A model generated the notes under the pieces. The model saw nothing but the letters and a program-made list of their open reading frames with translations. It was not told the DNA's origin and made no database searches. The position numbers and the translations under genes are program-made. A stretch of DNA of 64,000 nucleotides from Branchiostoma floridae (Eukaryota > Chordata > Leptocardii > Amphioxiformes > Branchiostomatidae). Positions 1-13,800 of this stretch are shown one piece after another. Each line of letters begins with the position of its first letter. Position 1 is the stretch's first letter. The stretch lies in NCBI RefSeq assembly GCF_000003815.2, contig NC_049996.1, positions 11,209,944-11,273,943 on the forward strand. The letters run 5' to 3'.

Positions 1-641
1 GTAGATAACAGCTGGAATATGGAAGAGAATACAGTCAATACACGTTAGGAAATGATTTCTAAAGACTTGCCATCATCCCCTAACATTATCCCTGTCTTAC
101 AGAGCAGTCACATTCGTCCTTGGTGATTGCACACAATGATAGTCTAGGGACCCCAGCAGGCGAAATGACTCCCAATGTAAATAACGGCTTGAACATGGAA
201 GAGAATACAATGAAAAGGATCTGTAAAGACATGTCATCGTCCGTGTCTTACGGCGCGGTGACAATGTACAAATCTCACACCGTTGAATTTTCAAGCAAGC
301 TCTTACAGAACCACGCAACCGCCATTAAGGGTCGGAGAAAACCTTTTCCATGATACGAGAGCTGAATTTTGCATGGTACATGCACGAGTGTGCAAAGAAT
401 GCTATAAATTTGCAATCACACGGCGATCATGCGCCTTTATCTGTCTACCCCCGCAAGGATTGGTGTCGGACTATGAACAGTACGTCAAACCAAGGCTGTC
501 CTTGGTACTGAATAGTGTTCAAAGACAGAAGAGGGATTTTTTTTCCAAATGATAGGCATCCACAGAAGAGCGCATTCAATCTAGTGATTTACTGTGATTT
601 TTTAATGTATGAAGAGAGACAGAATTTCAGTCTTTACTTAC
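1..641. other. Gene-free left edge
   Basis: No coding exon is supported here. The region should be the intron between exon 2 and the missing last exon of the GPCR gene to its right. I looked for a transmembrane 6-7 segment like the one at 3862-4079 and did not find it. Confidence 0.5.
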
Positions 642-2917
642 CAGAGAGAGCTATCTTCCTTTGTATCTTGTGGTTTTCTCGGTCTTTCCGGTCTTTCTTC
701 CGCGACGTTTCAATGTTGTCCAAAACCCTCCGACGTCTGCCTGGGACGAGGAAGGTGTCTCGGGATGTTTGGGTGGTGAAGATCGTCCGACTGGGGAACC
801 CCTCGGTGACGAATTCTGATTGCTCCACTGTCAGCTGCGACGGCTCGCCGCGAATTTGGTCAAAACTGCCGTGTCTGGTGCTCTTCACAATTGTGAGGAA
901 CGCCTGTGTCTCACGGGGTTTGTTTTCTTGTCTCAAGACAGGTGAATTAGTGATAGTGTCACTTTTCCTTGCAGCTTCATTGCCTGTGCATGTATTTAGA
1001 TTTGAGGAAAGATCAATGTCTTGTTGCTCAACCGTTGTGGTACCTGGCTGTTGTTTGGCTTCATCTCTTGCGAGATCCACTTGCTCTGCATCTTGTGAAT
1101 GGCAGGAGCTAAGCTGGCATTCAATGTCGTGATTTTTATGTAACCCAACAGTTGCATTGTCTGTGACAGCACCCGTCTCGTCCAGAGGCGCCGTGGCATT
1201 GCCTTTCTGGAGTCTTCTTGGAGGAGAAAGTCTCTTGGAAGGCTCGACAGTCGTCTGCAGTGCCGCGGAACCGTGAGCTTCAGTCCCCCTGTCTCTCCAG
1301 GCCTTCAGCTTCCTATGGTTTCGTCTCACGAACTTGAAGATGGCCGTGTAGCAGTAGAAGATGGCTAAAGACGGTACCGCCAGCCCAAGGAATATACAGG
1401 TCAGGCGGTAACTGAGAACGGTCCAGTCTGGAGAACAGTGGAACGTTCCTTGGTGGTATTCGTACTTGGACCAACCAACCAATGGAGGCAGGCCGACCAG
1501 AACGCTGAACAGCCATATAACAGCGAGGGTGATCTTGAGTCGGCGGCGGGAGAGAGCTGCCGCGTGGGGTTTGCAGATGGCAAGATAGCGGTCGATGGAG
1601 ATGAGGGTCAGGAGTAGGGTTGTCAACAGCGGGAAGATGGCTGATGTTAAACCGTTTATCTAAAAAGACAATGATAAATCTTTGTACGAAATCGAATAAC
1701 ATGGGGCAAGTCAATGGGGATGCAATATGGTACACATGTATGTAAATATATAATTATACAGGCAGCTCAATGCCTTATACTTGTAAATATACTCAGGATG
1801 ATTGATAAAACACGTTAGCGCTGGACAATCATGTTAATCAACCCAATAGATACAATTTGATGATTAGACCTTCGCAGTGATTGATATTGGCTCACGTTTC
1901 ACAATGTCTTGTTTGAAAATATCGTTATGTGTCATAATTAGACGTTCATTGACTGTGCTTTGACACGGCAACAAGTCGTTTGCTCTTCACTGCATTTTGT
2001 TTTGTTGTGTAGATACATGTTTCCTGTCAGTCTTTGTGTATTCGGTCATCAGTATTTTAGTAAACACACTTCTGAAATAAAGATTATCATCGTACTCGTA
2101 ATGTGAGTGAAACCCCCTTCAGTATTTGCTATACAAACAGTAGAGAATATATACTAAGCCAAGGTACAGGGAGGTTTACTTAAATGACCGACTGAAGGCT
2201 GCAATGGTGAAAAAAATCGTTACAAGCCCATTCAGATTGATAAAGATAAGGAAAGAATCTTAAACTTTATGATTGTATATTTGCGACAAAATTGTTTTAC
2301 CTAAAAAGGTGTGCAAGGAATGGGTCAATAGTTTATGCAAATGGCAGAAGATGAACAAAGCCAAGAACAAAAAGATTTTACGGTAGGTGGTGCCGTAAAA
2401 GGAGCAAAGCAAAAGAAATCTGATGACTGTATAATCATAAGGGTGTCAATGTAAAATCCAGAGAGAAGTGAAAATGCTCCCGTCCCCGATTCGTCGTCAA
2501 AAAACAAAGGACTACATCTTGTTTAAGCGAAACCCAAAATGTACTTACCATGCATAACACTGTAGAGTCCTTCAGAGCAGTCCCTCCATCTATCAAACCC
2601 AGAAGGGTGATCGGTTCACAGATGACGCTCAGACCAAACCCAGACAATGCCATGTTCAGTACGAGCAGCGAATGGTTGCTGTTCAACGTCGCCTTTCTTC
2701 GCAGCATCGTCAAAATCACCAAGCCATTCAGAACGAGAGAGACGACCATAATGATCACAAGAGTGGTTGCTGCCGCAAACGTGTTCAACATGGCTGTCTC
2801 TAACGTTGGAGTCTCGGTGGCGTTTCTTGCAAGCGATGGAGTTGTGAAATTACAAGCCGATCCGTTGGTTGTGGCTGAGTTATCATCAGAACAGGGCATT
2901 CCAGTTACAGCGGACAT
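642..2917 (-). CDS. Rhodopsin-class orphan GPCR, paralogue 1 (3' end outside the window)
   Basis: Two exons read: 2917-2549 (start Met, TM1, TM2) and 1659-642 (TM3, TM4, TM5, long third intracellular loop). The first ends ATG|GTAAGT and the second begins after TTTTTAG, joining in phase 0. Exon 2 ends in a phase-1 donor GTAAGT, exactly as in the paralogue at 3862-6684, so a last exon with TM6-TM7 is expected left of position 1. Features seen: several N-glycosylation sequons in the extracellular N-terminus, IDRYLAICK at the end of TM3, GWSKYEYHQGTFHCSPDW as extracellular loop 2 with its conserved Cys, and an intracellular loop of roughly 200 residues. I chose the Met at 2917; an in-frame Met at 2971 would add 18 residues. 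The loop-2 pattern recalls GPR161 and opsin-like receptors, but the ligand and subfamily are unknown. It is a plasma-membrane receptor by family. Confidence 0.85.
1660..2548 (-). other. GPCR 1 intron 1
   Basis: This intron separates TM2 from TM3 and carries canonical GT/AG ends. I saw no further exon, repeat or RNA gene in it. Confidence 0.7.
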
Positions 2918-3861
2918 GTTGAAGAAGTTGGCAAATGTTCTAATTGAGAATTGACAATCTTCCCAATGCAAAATCTAGTACGATACTGGAGGAACTGCTT
3001 AACACATCTGCCCGTTTCCCATCCTGTATATACGACTACCCGGTAGTAGCATCTAAGCCAAACTTTCCAAGTACTCAATCCCCCAAATGTAATTTGTAAA
3101 CATTGCAAAATCGAAACTGAATGAACTTCTGTCTATGGTAACAGATTTAATGTTTAGAATACACGTATTCTATACAAAACTCTTTGTGACCATATTTTTA
3201 TTAACACAATGTCTTAACTGACATTCAAGCTCTATTATTGTATCAAGTTTGCTTTTCTAAGATTAAAAGATACAAAAGAGGTTGTTATGTAATGAGTGCT
3301 GAAGCTAAGACAGAAAGTTTCATACACAACTAAATGCTATTGCATTAATCAAAAATGCTATGTTCCATATATGATTACATCAATTACTAGAAATGTAATA
3401 TTGCAGGCAAATGCATATTGTTAACCTTCACATGGTCTTGCAAACTTCTGCTCTGTTTACCAAAACAAAAAGTGCAACCAAATACATTCATGTACATGTA
3501 TATAGTGACCAGCCCCTCCAGTTCTGTCCTGCTACTTGCTACATGTAATCAAATGCAACAGGTCTGGTCCAAGTCATTGACCTTATTTGTTTGGAACAGA
3601 TAGAAGAAGAAATGGAGCAATTGAATATGTTTTACTTCCATGAAGGTGCATTACAAAGTATATTAATTCATTATTCCTCATATGGCACTGCACCTGAATG
3701 TGCAGTCATTTTCTTATTGATAATTTTCCTAATTGCCATGCTTTCATTGGTTGAGCTGCTAATTATGATAGACATTCTTTTGTTTACCACATTTGCCTCA
3801 TACTTTCCATCTATCATGTCCGCCAAGTGAAAAAGGTGCATTCAGAATGTTCCTTGCTTTT
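2918..3861. other. Spacer between the two GPCR genes
   Basis: AT-rich spacer. It must hold the promoter and 5' untranslated region of GPCR 1 and the 3' untranslated region of GPCR 2. No coding exon or clear repeat was recognised. Confidence 0.5.
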
Positions 3862-6684
3862 CTATTCAGTGCTGTGCATGGCACACAAACACATCCTGTG
3901 GATACCTCTGATGATTTGCTTGTGAGTCAGTGCATACACCACGGGACAGACGATAGTACTACAGTAGGCCACCCACATCACCAGAGTCACAGCCCATGAT
4001 GGGAGGCCGTGCACAGCCCCGCCAAAAATGATGCTGTATGGCACCCAGCACGCATAGTGGGTCAGAATCAGTATGGCACCTGGAACAGAGGAGGATACAT
4101 AGTATGTATATTGTGTAGCAAATTTACCTTTGCCATGAAGGTAGCAATTTTGTATATGTGTGTGCGTGTGACTAGCAAAACTCAGGAATGTCTTGAAGCT
4201 GACCAGCATAACTCCAGAATGCTTACCTAATTTGTATTGATACTTAAGATCATACCCTACCACCCCTGTTATAGGAAAAATGGTCCTGTCCTTGGTACTG
4301 AAATGTGATCCTACCCTACTACCCCGTTACAATACATGGCTCTGCCCTTGGAAATGCAATCCTACCCTACCACCCCTGTAATGTACATGGTCCTGTCCTT
4401 GGAACTGAAATGTCATGCTACCCTACCACCCCTGTTATGTACATGGTCCTGTCCTTGGTACTGAAATGTCATCCTACCCTACCACCCCTGTTATGTACAT
4501 GGTCCTGTCCTTGGTACTGAAATATGACCATACCCTACCACCCCTGCTATGCACATGGTCCTGTCCTTGGTGGTAAAATGTCATCCAACAAAATGATTAT
4601 ATTTTTTGGTCCCCTAGCAGCTTATTGTGATACTGAAGCAGAATTTCCGGAATAGATATCTTGTAATCTGGACATGATGTGGTCTGGACTTTTGAGTGAT
4701 TGCTAAATGAAATATAATGGCAGGTACATGTACTCATAAATACCTGTTGTTTGAGTAGGGTATGTAATATTAGTCATAGGCAACTTTCAAGTGGAAGAAT
4801 TGAAGTCATGAACAAGGCTACAATGAGAAAATCATAGTGTGATACAAATTAAAAGCAAGTCACACCTAACTTTTGAAAAAGAAATGTTCATGACACATTG
4901 ATCGGTTCAATACTTACCAGTAAGGGCCACCCTCCTCTCTATCTTCTGTTGTCTTTCTCTGCGATACTCGTTTTCTCCAGGACTTTGTGTCCCATCAGAC
5001 TCTCTGGACATACTGAGATTTTCTGAAATGCGTCTCGTATCCTGATGGTCATCAGGAGCATGAAGTGACTCTCCTGACATGCGAGTTGTGAAGACCGTGC
5101 TTGTAGCTGCGGCCCTGTAGAATATGTCTTCTTCTCTCAGGTTTGAATGTCTGTTATGTCTCGGATAGTATCCCTCAATCTTGTCACGCTTGGGTACTGA
5201 CAGAAAGTCTTTCCCTTCAGCCCAGGCCTCTTTTGTTGCCCAAGGTTTTGCCTTATTTTCGGTTACGTATGGTACTGTTGTACAGCTATCATCACGACAA
5301 TGTTTGTGTAAAGAAGACGATACCTTGTCTTCCCCTTCTATTGAATCTGAGTCATTGCAGCTGTCATACCGTTCAATGACAATTGTGACCCGACGCTTCT
5401 CCAAATCATACTCAGACTGCCCTACACCTTGTTTATTGCCAAAGAAATTGCTTGCACAATTTGCAGTAGGAACTTTCTTCTCTGTAAGAGACATCTTGAC
5501 CCTTGTGGCTAACTGTGGTTTCACATCATTACTCTTTGAAAAGAAAGGATTCTTCGAACCACTAGGCACAGTGCTCGATGGACGACTGTTTGAGCTAATA
5601 ACCTCTCTGCTCTGATCCCTCCAGGCATTTAACCGTGTATAGCTCCTTCTGACAAAGACGAAGATTGACACATAAGAAAACAGAATGATGGAGCTTGGTA
5701 CGACAAGACCGACGAAGATGAAAGTCAGACGAAAGCTGAGGATACTCCAGTCAGGAGAGCAATGGAAAGTTCCAGGGTGGTATTGGTAACTCGACCAGCC
5801 AAACAATGGGGAAAGTCCAGCCAGGCACGAGAATATCCACTGACAGATGACCACGATCTTCAAACGGAAGGGGGACAGAATGGTGGGGTAGTGGACAGCC
5901 TTACAGATGGCAAAGTAGCGATCGATGGCGATGCAGGACAGGAGTAATGTGTAGGAGGTTGGGAAGGTAAAGGATGTAAAGCCATTCATCTGGGAAAGAA
6001 AGATCACCTTTGGTTAAAGGATGTCATTAAAGATCTTCAACTGCATCTCATTCGCTACGGTATCCGGATTTGAAAAATTATTTTTTCATTAATTATTTTA
6101 TCAGGTTGGTGATTGACTGGATAACTTATTATAAGATCTTTATTCACAACCATGTTTTTTTCCATAGACTTATGATTAATCTTTTTATTCACAGAATTTC
6201 TTAACTTTCATAGTTATCATTTACCAGGTCTGTAGGCATGAACAAGGATTTAAAAAAGGGTGCTTTGCTTTTTCTAAGCACGGTTTTGTCATCTATGAAC
6301 ATTACATGATAGGTAACATAAAGACTCGTGGAAGAAAACTATACCTACCATACAAAGAATCATTGAACCCTTCAGTGTTGCTCCATTATCGAAGATAGAC
6401 AAGACGGTCAGCGGCATACAGACGACGGTCAAGCCAAGCTCTGACAGCATCATGTGCAGGATCAGCGTAGAATGGTTCGTCCTCAGAGCGGTCTTCCTAC
6501 GTAAGATGACCACTATCACCAGGACGTTCAGGACAAGGGACGCCACCATGATAATAATGAGCGCAGCCGTTTTTCCATGCCGGGTGGTCGCGATGTCTGA
6601 CAGCTCAGTAATGTTATTTGCAGGTGTTTGTGGACTCAAACGTGGTGACTCCGTTATATTCATAGTAGTTTCCTCTAAGTCCAT
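3862..6684 (-). CDS. Rhodopsin-class orphan GPCR, paralogue 2 (complete, 541 aa)
   Basis: Three exons: 6684-6349 (Met, N-terminus, TM1-TM2), 5989-4918 (TM3-TM5 and long loop 3) and 4079-3862 (TM6, TM7, stop). Lengths of 336, 1072 and 218 nt give 542 codons with phases 0 and 1. Key residues: DRY at about 135-137; GWSSYQYHPGTFHCSPDW in loop 2; CWVPY in TM6 (about 480-484); CPVVY instead of NPxxY in TM7 (about 514-518). The residue at the opsin retinal-lysine position is Tyr, so this is not a functional opsin. Loop 3 is about 240 residues and rich in Ser, Lys and Arg, which suggests regulation by kinases or arrestin (inference). It has the same exon layout as the neighbour at 642-2917, so the pair arose by tandem duplication. 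GPR161-like is the nearest family I can suggest, from the loop-2 pattern only. Confidence 0.88.
4249..4587. repeat. ~57-bp minisatellite, array 1 (GPCR 2 intron 2)
   Basis: About six imperfect tandem units containing CCTACCCTACCACCCCTG and ATGGTCCTGTCCTTGG. The period is near 57 bp. The same unit recurs at 8155-8410 and 13668-13968 inside LIG4 introns. Confidence 0.9.
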
Positions 6685-7835
6685 GTATTATCAGCAAACT
6701 GACTTTTGGTTAGACCAAAGGACAGGTAATCACGAGAATAAACTGCTTATTCTGTAACCTTTCTTATAGGCGACAATGTATTTTCTGCATGTACGTTTGC
6801 TGCACACACTGTGTATGCAATGACCCTTTCAGAGCTGCCAAGGACGTCACGTCAAGCAATCATGGACGTTGTTTTTCTAGGATTGAATTTCTTAGGCATA
6901 TCAAGCACAGCATAGTTGTGATAATGCACATTCTGGATGAGGTTAGGGTGTCTAGGGTGATAGAGGTAATGTTTTAGATACAAGCACAGTGAAAATAATA
7001 CTGACAGTGCAAGTACAAATAATCATTAGGCTACGATGATATCAACAACAATGTTACTTCACTAGATTAACAAGGCTTTTATCGAAACTCAATATGTATG
7101 AAAGGTGGAGGATTTTGATGATGATAGGTGCAATTGTTACCAGTTACTGCATAACTTGTTTTCCTTTCCTTGTTGGATATCAGAAATATCAGACTGACCA
7201 ACCTTTTCAATCAGGTTTCAAGGTTTTAATCAGATACATGAGTGTATAATGTTGCATGGTCCCTACAATACAAAATGGGGTAATAACTCAAGTACTGATA
7301 TGTGTGAAGAATGTATGGTGATATTTCATGCTTTGAGGCGCCAATGATCAAAACTAAAAAATATAAACTGATACAAAAACCTCAATGATTTGGCCATGGC
7401 TGCCACAGGCCCATATTGAATACTGTAACACATTCAAGGTTACTGTGCTTATCCTGATATTGTGAACTACTTCACAACCATGTTCAAACAATTGCATAGG
7501 GGAACACTTCATAAATGGACTAAAACCAGTTAAGTACATGTACATGTTGTAAGTGCCATAGTCTCTTTAGTTAGACCTGTACATGATCCATGATCCATGT
7601 ATACAAGTATCCATCTCACAAATATTCATGTATTGTAAGTAGACCAGGATACCAGCACAAAGATATGCTAAATCATCTTCTGTCTCACATTTTCAAACAG
7701 TTGTGTTTGTTGTCTGCTGCACATTCAAGCAGGGGGAATCATTGAACAACAAACCCTGAGATAGTAACCAACTTTAAGTCCAACTCAACTCAACAAACTA
7801 AGAAAGCTGTATTTGGACATACATTATTGTAAGTG
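6685..7835. other. Spacer between GPCR 2 and LIG4
   Basis: Holds the upstream region of GPCR 2 and, by position, the 3' untranslated region of LIG4. No exon, RNA gene or transposon end was recognised. Confidence 0.5.
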
Positions 7836-10800
7836 CTATGTAGAGTCTGTGGTGCTGTAAGGTTCGTAGTCCCTCTCTGTCAGCATAGCTCCAGTTTGGA
7901 TACACTCAGACACCCAGGCTGGTGTCACAAGATGGTGCTTCTTTGTCCTCTGTCTTCTCAGTGCCTTCACTTCATCCAGCCTGCTCAAGTCACTGGACAG
8001 GCAGAAACATGCAAACTTTAACACATTCATTCCACTAAATATACAATTTATTCATTCTTTCTTCTGCAATTTACAAAAAAACAATTGTCAACATTTGACG
8101 GTTGTTAAGTCAGAAATCTGGCCAAGAACATTTCAAGCATGATACAACCCAATTTATCACCCTCCTACAATTCATGATCCTGTCCTTGTTACTGAAATAT
8201 GATCCTACCCTACCACCCCTGCTACTACTGCATGATACTGTCCTTGGTACTGAAATATGATCCTACCCTATCACCCGTTTTTTACAGTACATGGTCCTGT
8301 CCTTAGCGCTGAAATGTGATCCTATTCTACCACCCATTGCCATATATGGTCCTGTCCTTGGTACTGAAATGTGATCCTACCCTACCGCCCGTTACAGTAC
8401 ACGATCTTGAAATACAATCATGATCTTTGTACAGAAGTTCCTACCTTGTGTGGAACATCACATGAGTGACATCACTGTCCAGGATAGGGCTCACTGTGGC
8501 TCCATGGAAACGTGCCTCCAAAGCAACCAGGTCCAAGGGACAGTCTTTGATCCTCTGGAAGTGTAGAAATATCATCTTAACACACAAGCATGGTTCAGAA
8601 ACCACTTTGGTAGGGAAGAACTGATCAACGTGCTTGGTCAGGGTCTTGTAGGAGCCCTTTGTCTTCTTCTGTACTTTTGTAGACTTCGTGCCAGTTATGT
8701 TTGGATATCAATGTGCCAAAGGCTCTGATGTCAGAGTCTTTGAGGGGCTTTACAACACGGGCTTGGGTCTTTTTCTTTGGTTTCGCCATTTTAGCAATTG
8801 TTAACATTGCATCTGATTCATGATCAAGTAAGATGTACATGTACCTTAAGTGTTCAATAATGCCAATTCATACTTACAGTTGACTGGTCTCCAATGACAT
8901 CACAGTTGTCCACATATAATCTGTCAAGGAAAACAGTTGTATACGTTATCATATTGTAACTGCTGTTATTAATTCAGAAGTTCTAATATATTCTAATATG
9001 TATGAAATTGGTTCATGACTTGTATTTGTTAATGCACAGTTACTGATGGATTTCATCAAAGTACACTTTGGGTTTGAATGGCTGCTTTTACTATTCAGTA
9101 AAATATGCAAAGAAGCTTTTACATCAGATAGTTAGCAATCAAAAAAAAGAAAAGCAAAGCATGGTCTCAAATGTTCTATCTATTCACAAAACAATACAGA
9201 TTACAGTATTGTTTACCTGCAGAGTCTGAAAAGGCCCAGCGGTGATTCATTTGGGAAGTACTTTTCCTCCATTTCTGCAATGTCTTCACTGGTGACCCTT
9301 GAACTTGATTTCTAGCATCATAAATAAAATTCAAGTAAGAATCCGGTTGGTCATGATGAGCTGCCTTCACATTTCAACAGTGAAAAAGAAGGAAATATAT
9401 CAATGAAGGTTGTATTGACCTCCTTTGCATATCAATTCATAGTTAGGGTATAAAACCTGATGTTCAACAAGATCTCCTTAGTGTCACTAACAAAAGACAG
9501 TGGATGCTATCTGAAATGTCTTTTTCCCAAATCCTATCCAGTTGCTTGTGTACAGGTTCAGTCCTACGGTGTGCCATGAACTTACTGCCAAACGGAGACA
9601 ATGGACAACAAGGACAGCTTTCAAAAACGGACTGATATAGTACTGTTAGCAGGGCCTACATTGCTACCTGTTACCTAAGTTAATCTAAGTGTATGTCCCA
9701 GTTATTTTTCAGTTATGTACGTGTCCAGGAACACCTGAGTGTGATTTTAACCCTGGTAAAATAGATAAATGAAATGAAATAACCTACCTCTTCCCCAATC
9801 TTTTCAAAGACCTCCTTCATACTTTCCACAGTTGCATCATCAGTGAAGCTGTCTCCATGACGATCAAACTGCAGAGCAAACTGTGCCGCTGTGTCGGGGG
9901 ACATGTGGATCATGTGGGAGGGCAGCCATGGAAGGCACTGCTTTGCATCCTAAAAAGTATAGAATTAATATTACTTACTAACTTCATGCTTATCATGGCA
10001 ACCTGCAATTTCACTTAGTATACTCCATACTTAACATTAACATTGCAAAATAGATACAGTATGATAATGGTATTTCAAAGACTGGATATGAATGACAGCT
10101 ATATATGCACATTTTAGATAATGTATGACATACCCAACATCTCAGTAGCCAGTCAGCCTTGACAACATCGTACTTCCCACCACTGTGGACAAAACAGGAG
10201 ATGTTTTCAATCATCAGTTACATCATGAAAGACTTATCAATCATTGTCAATACAAGGCATCTACCTAAGCAAAATAGTTCCTCTCACAGTTACAGTACTA
10301 GGTCATAATTGTCAATCATGTCTGGAAGTTTGAACACACATGTATTTCTTCAAACTATGACATTTACCAGCAAGACCATTATAAAATCTAAGAACTTCAA
10401 TTAGGTTGTGACAGTTACCCCACCCAGAAAACAAGCATACTCAAAAGACAGACATCTTCGACAAGGACACAATGTTTAAAAATCCACAAATTGTACCTTA
10501 TAATGTTGTTGACCCTGACATTGACCTTGTGTGCGAGCACACAGACTGTGTCTGGTCCCGGAGCCTGGACCACTGTGCCTCCATACGCCACCACTTTCCT
10601 CTCCAGGTCTGCTTTCCCATGCTCAGGAGGGCCGTTAATGATGCAGAACTCTCTGTCTTCAAATATGGTAGACACCTAATAAAGGAATGAACAATCATAA
10701 AACATGAATGACGTTTGCAAAGAATTAAGAGTTGAAATTTTACTCATAAATACAATGAAACATTCTGAGTTAATACTTTACACATGTATCATTAGACAAC

Positions 10801-13800
10801 CTTCTAAACATTCATTGTTGCCATGGTAACTTTAATTCTAACTTTAACATTAACTTTTACAAGCTAACAAATCCATGAAAAGATAAACCCTTTATTTTGT
10901 AAAGGAGTGTTGTTTTGCAACCTGTGACTGTAATCATGTATCTAGTAAATATTGTAAATGCAGAAACTTTTGCGGTGGTTTAATGTTTGCAGTGACCGCT
11001 TTACCACAAACTTAAAAGCACCGTGTATATTTTTCCACTGCAGTAACAGACTACAGTGCATGGTGCTACCGCAAACTTAAAACCACCACGAAAAGTCCTT
11101 TGTCTCGCAACCATGAAATTAAATCCCCGCGAACTTAAATGCATTTACAGTAGTATGTAGTGACTGTACTTAATACTTAATCATAGTTTAAGTATAAAGT
11201 AGTTTGGACAAGCTGGAATTGTTCTCAAACCTGCTGCACTTTGGAGGTGTCTGCTGCCTTGAACTGAGGCGCCACTGTGATCGGCTTCTCCACACGGACC
11301 ACCGTACGACGCTTCTTCTTGGACGGCTCTCCGCTGTCATCTATCCCAGCATGCCTAGAGGCAAGTTTCCCCTCCGCATTCTACAGAAAGATAAGATTAA
11401 CTGGTTGTGCAAAAGAAAAATTTACTATCCTATGACCTACCTACCTGATGAAATTATTTTTTCGGATGAAACAATTGCAAATACACCAGTTTAGCTCAAC
11501 TGATTTCAAGGAACAAGAGTGCTAATATGTCAATGCTGGTGACAAAGGAGACATATGCCATGTATAGTACATACAAAGACAATGATGTACATGTACCATA
11601 AACAGTGGACCATGGCATAACATCTCGTACTATTGACTGCTACTCTTTCAAGTAGCGTGCATGTCAAATTCATGATTTCCTGGTCCAAAGGCAGGGTAAC
11701 TAACTAATCACTGGCCTATGCAAGCTATACTTTGCTAGAAGAGCAAATATCAGATATGCCCCTTTACCTTTCTCATGTCATCCAGCTCTTCAAGGGTCAT
11801 GCAGTCAAACCACTCCTTGTCATCTCGCACCTTCTCCAGACGTGGGAAACGTAGCGTACACCCTGTCTTAAACCTACACAGGTGGGATTGGTTTGTCTTT
11901 ATATCTGACATCCATGTATACTGTATTTATTTATTTCATTTTATTCAGTGCATATATTTTGGGAGCATCAAGCAAAAAGCACAATTAGCTTAATATATAC
12001 ATATAAAGCCATCTACTCAAAACATAAGCATAAAATAAGTGTAATAAACAATGTCAACATACATAAATAAATACAAAATGGATAACAATTAGAAGAATCT
12101 ACCATCTACCTGTACAATGAATATAAGTGTGGACACTATACCATGATGGTAATGCATCAATGAAGGTTGGACATCCAGGTAATAAGATATGATAAATACA
12201 TGTAGAAGTTATTCAAGCAACTGGATAAGATTTTGGAAATTATCAGGTGTTTCTGTCCACATGAAGGTAATGGGAATTTATTAACAAAATGAGAAAAAAC
12301 TTTTGGAATAAAAGAAACCTACTTGTCACTCTCGATGATCTCTGCTGCTTTAATCTGAACAATAAGTGACTGCTCTGGATCAATCCAGACATCAGGAGCT
12401 TCCTGTAAGATATCAAGGAGCATTGACCTTTAACCAACAAGACTGAAGAGTAAAATGATTGGTAACTTGTTCTACAGATAGCTAAAAATATGACACATCA
12501 CTTTGTGAGTAAATGAAAGGGGTAACCACTGTAAGTAAGAAAGCTTTGTGGTATTATGGCTAACAGAACTTCTTGATTCATACAGTCAAGAACAATGTAT
12601 ATAGTGGTCACAATAAAGCAGAGACTCTTAGAGGTAAGGTAAAAAGGCTTAAGCAGAAAATAGTTGGTAAAAAGCAAGGAACAAAGCTCCTTGGTAAAAA
12701 GTTATCATCAATATTGTCACTCATTTGGCTTAGCCAAATGCATCCAACAAAGCTATTTTCCAATAAAGACTACCACATGAATATGACCTTTTGTAGAATT
12801 CTTGATATAGAATACACTGTATTTTTGCCCAGTAGTGTACCTACCTTGTACCCAGAGGGAAACATGATGTTGTTTTTTGGTGGCTTCTTCTTATCAAAGA
12901 CCCTCCAGTGTGGGTGGAGCCGTTGGCCCATCTGGTACAGTTCCTTCAGAGTGTAGCCGGAACCAACCTACAGAGATACATGACATTGTCCAAGTGTTTA
13001 TCATGGCTTCTGTACTATTCACAGTTAGTATACTATAGGCACACACTGGGATATCATCACAAGTATACATTGGCTTGTCAAATTCAAGACTTGCATGTCT
13101 GACCCCAAGCATTGCAATAGACCAATTTGAAAGCAATACGTCCTTGTAGATTACTCAGCAGCCTTTTCCATGATCTGGATTGTCATGTCTGATTAATGAC
13201 TAGTTCTATCACCTGTGAACTCTACTTCCTGCCACTCCAGCAAGTCTTGCACTTATTTTCCACTCATTTCCTGTCACTCAAACAAACAACAGACACACAC
13301 CAACCCAAAGAAAATCATACTCCAAAAACATAAACTCTGTACACAATTTCAGTGATGTCCTTCAAAAATGTTCATTCTTGCTAAAAATGTGAGGCTTATA
13401 TAATTAGAAACAATGTAGTGCTTAACCAAGTTACATTTTATAGGGTGTACAAACGTATCAGTCTCACCCTGCAGAATGTGTGGAAGAGAGCAGGCTTGTC
13501 TCCAGGAGTGTTGGACTGGACGGCCACAGCACACAGGAAGTGGGAGATCATGTGACTGCGACGCTGCAAGAAAAATAATCATTTGTATAGTATTGGGCTG
13601 AAGAGGCAAATCATCATGGAATCAAGGAAAAATGACAAAAAGTAAAAGGTATTGAAGAGCTTGAAGTAACATCCTATCCTACCGCCCCTGTTACAGAAAA
13701 TGGTCCTGTCCTTGGTACTGAAATGTGATCCTACCTACCACCACTGTTACAGTAAATGGTCCTGTCTTTAGTGGTGAATATGATCCTATCCTACCACCCT

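Noticed and set aside
3862-6684. Opsin call for the GPCRs
   Set aside because: The TM7 retinal-lysine position is Tyr and NPxxY is CPxxY.
8625-8840. 71-codon frame as an extra LIG4 exon
   Set aside because: The phase and homology of exons 27 and 28 join without it, and its text is LINE-like.
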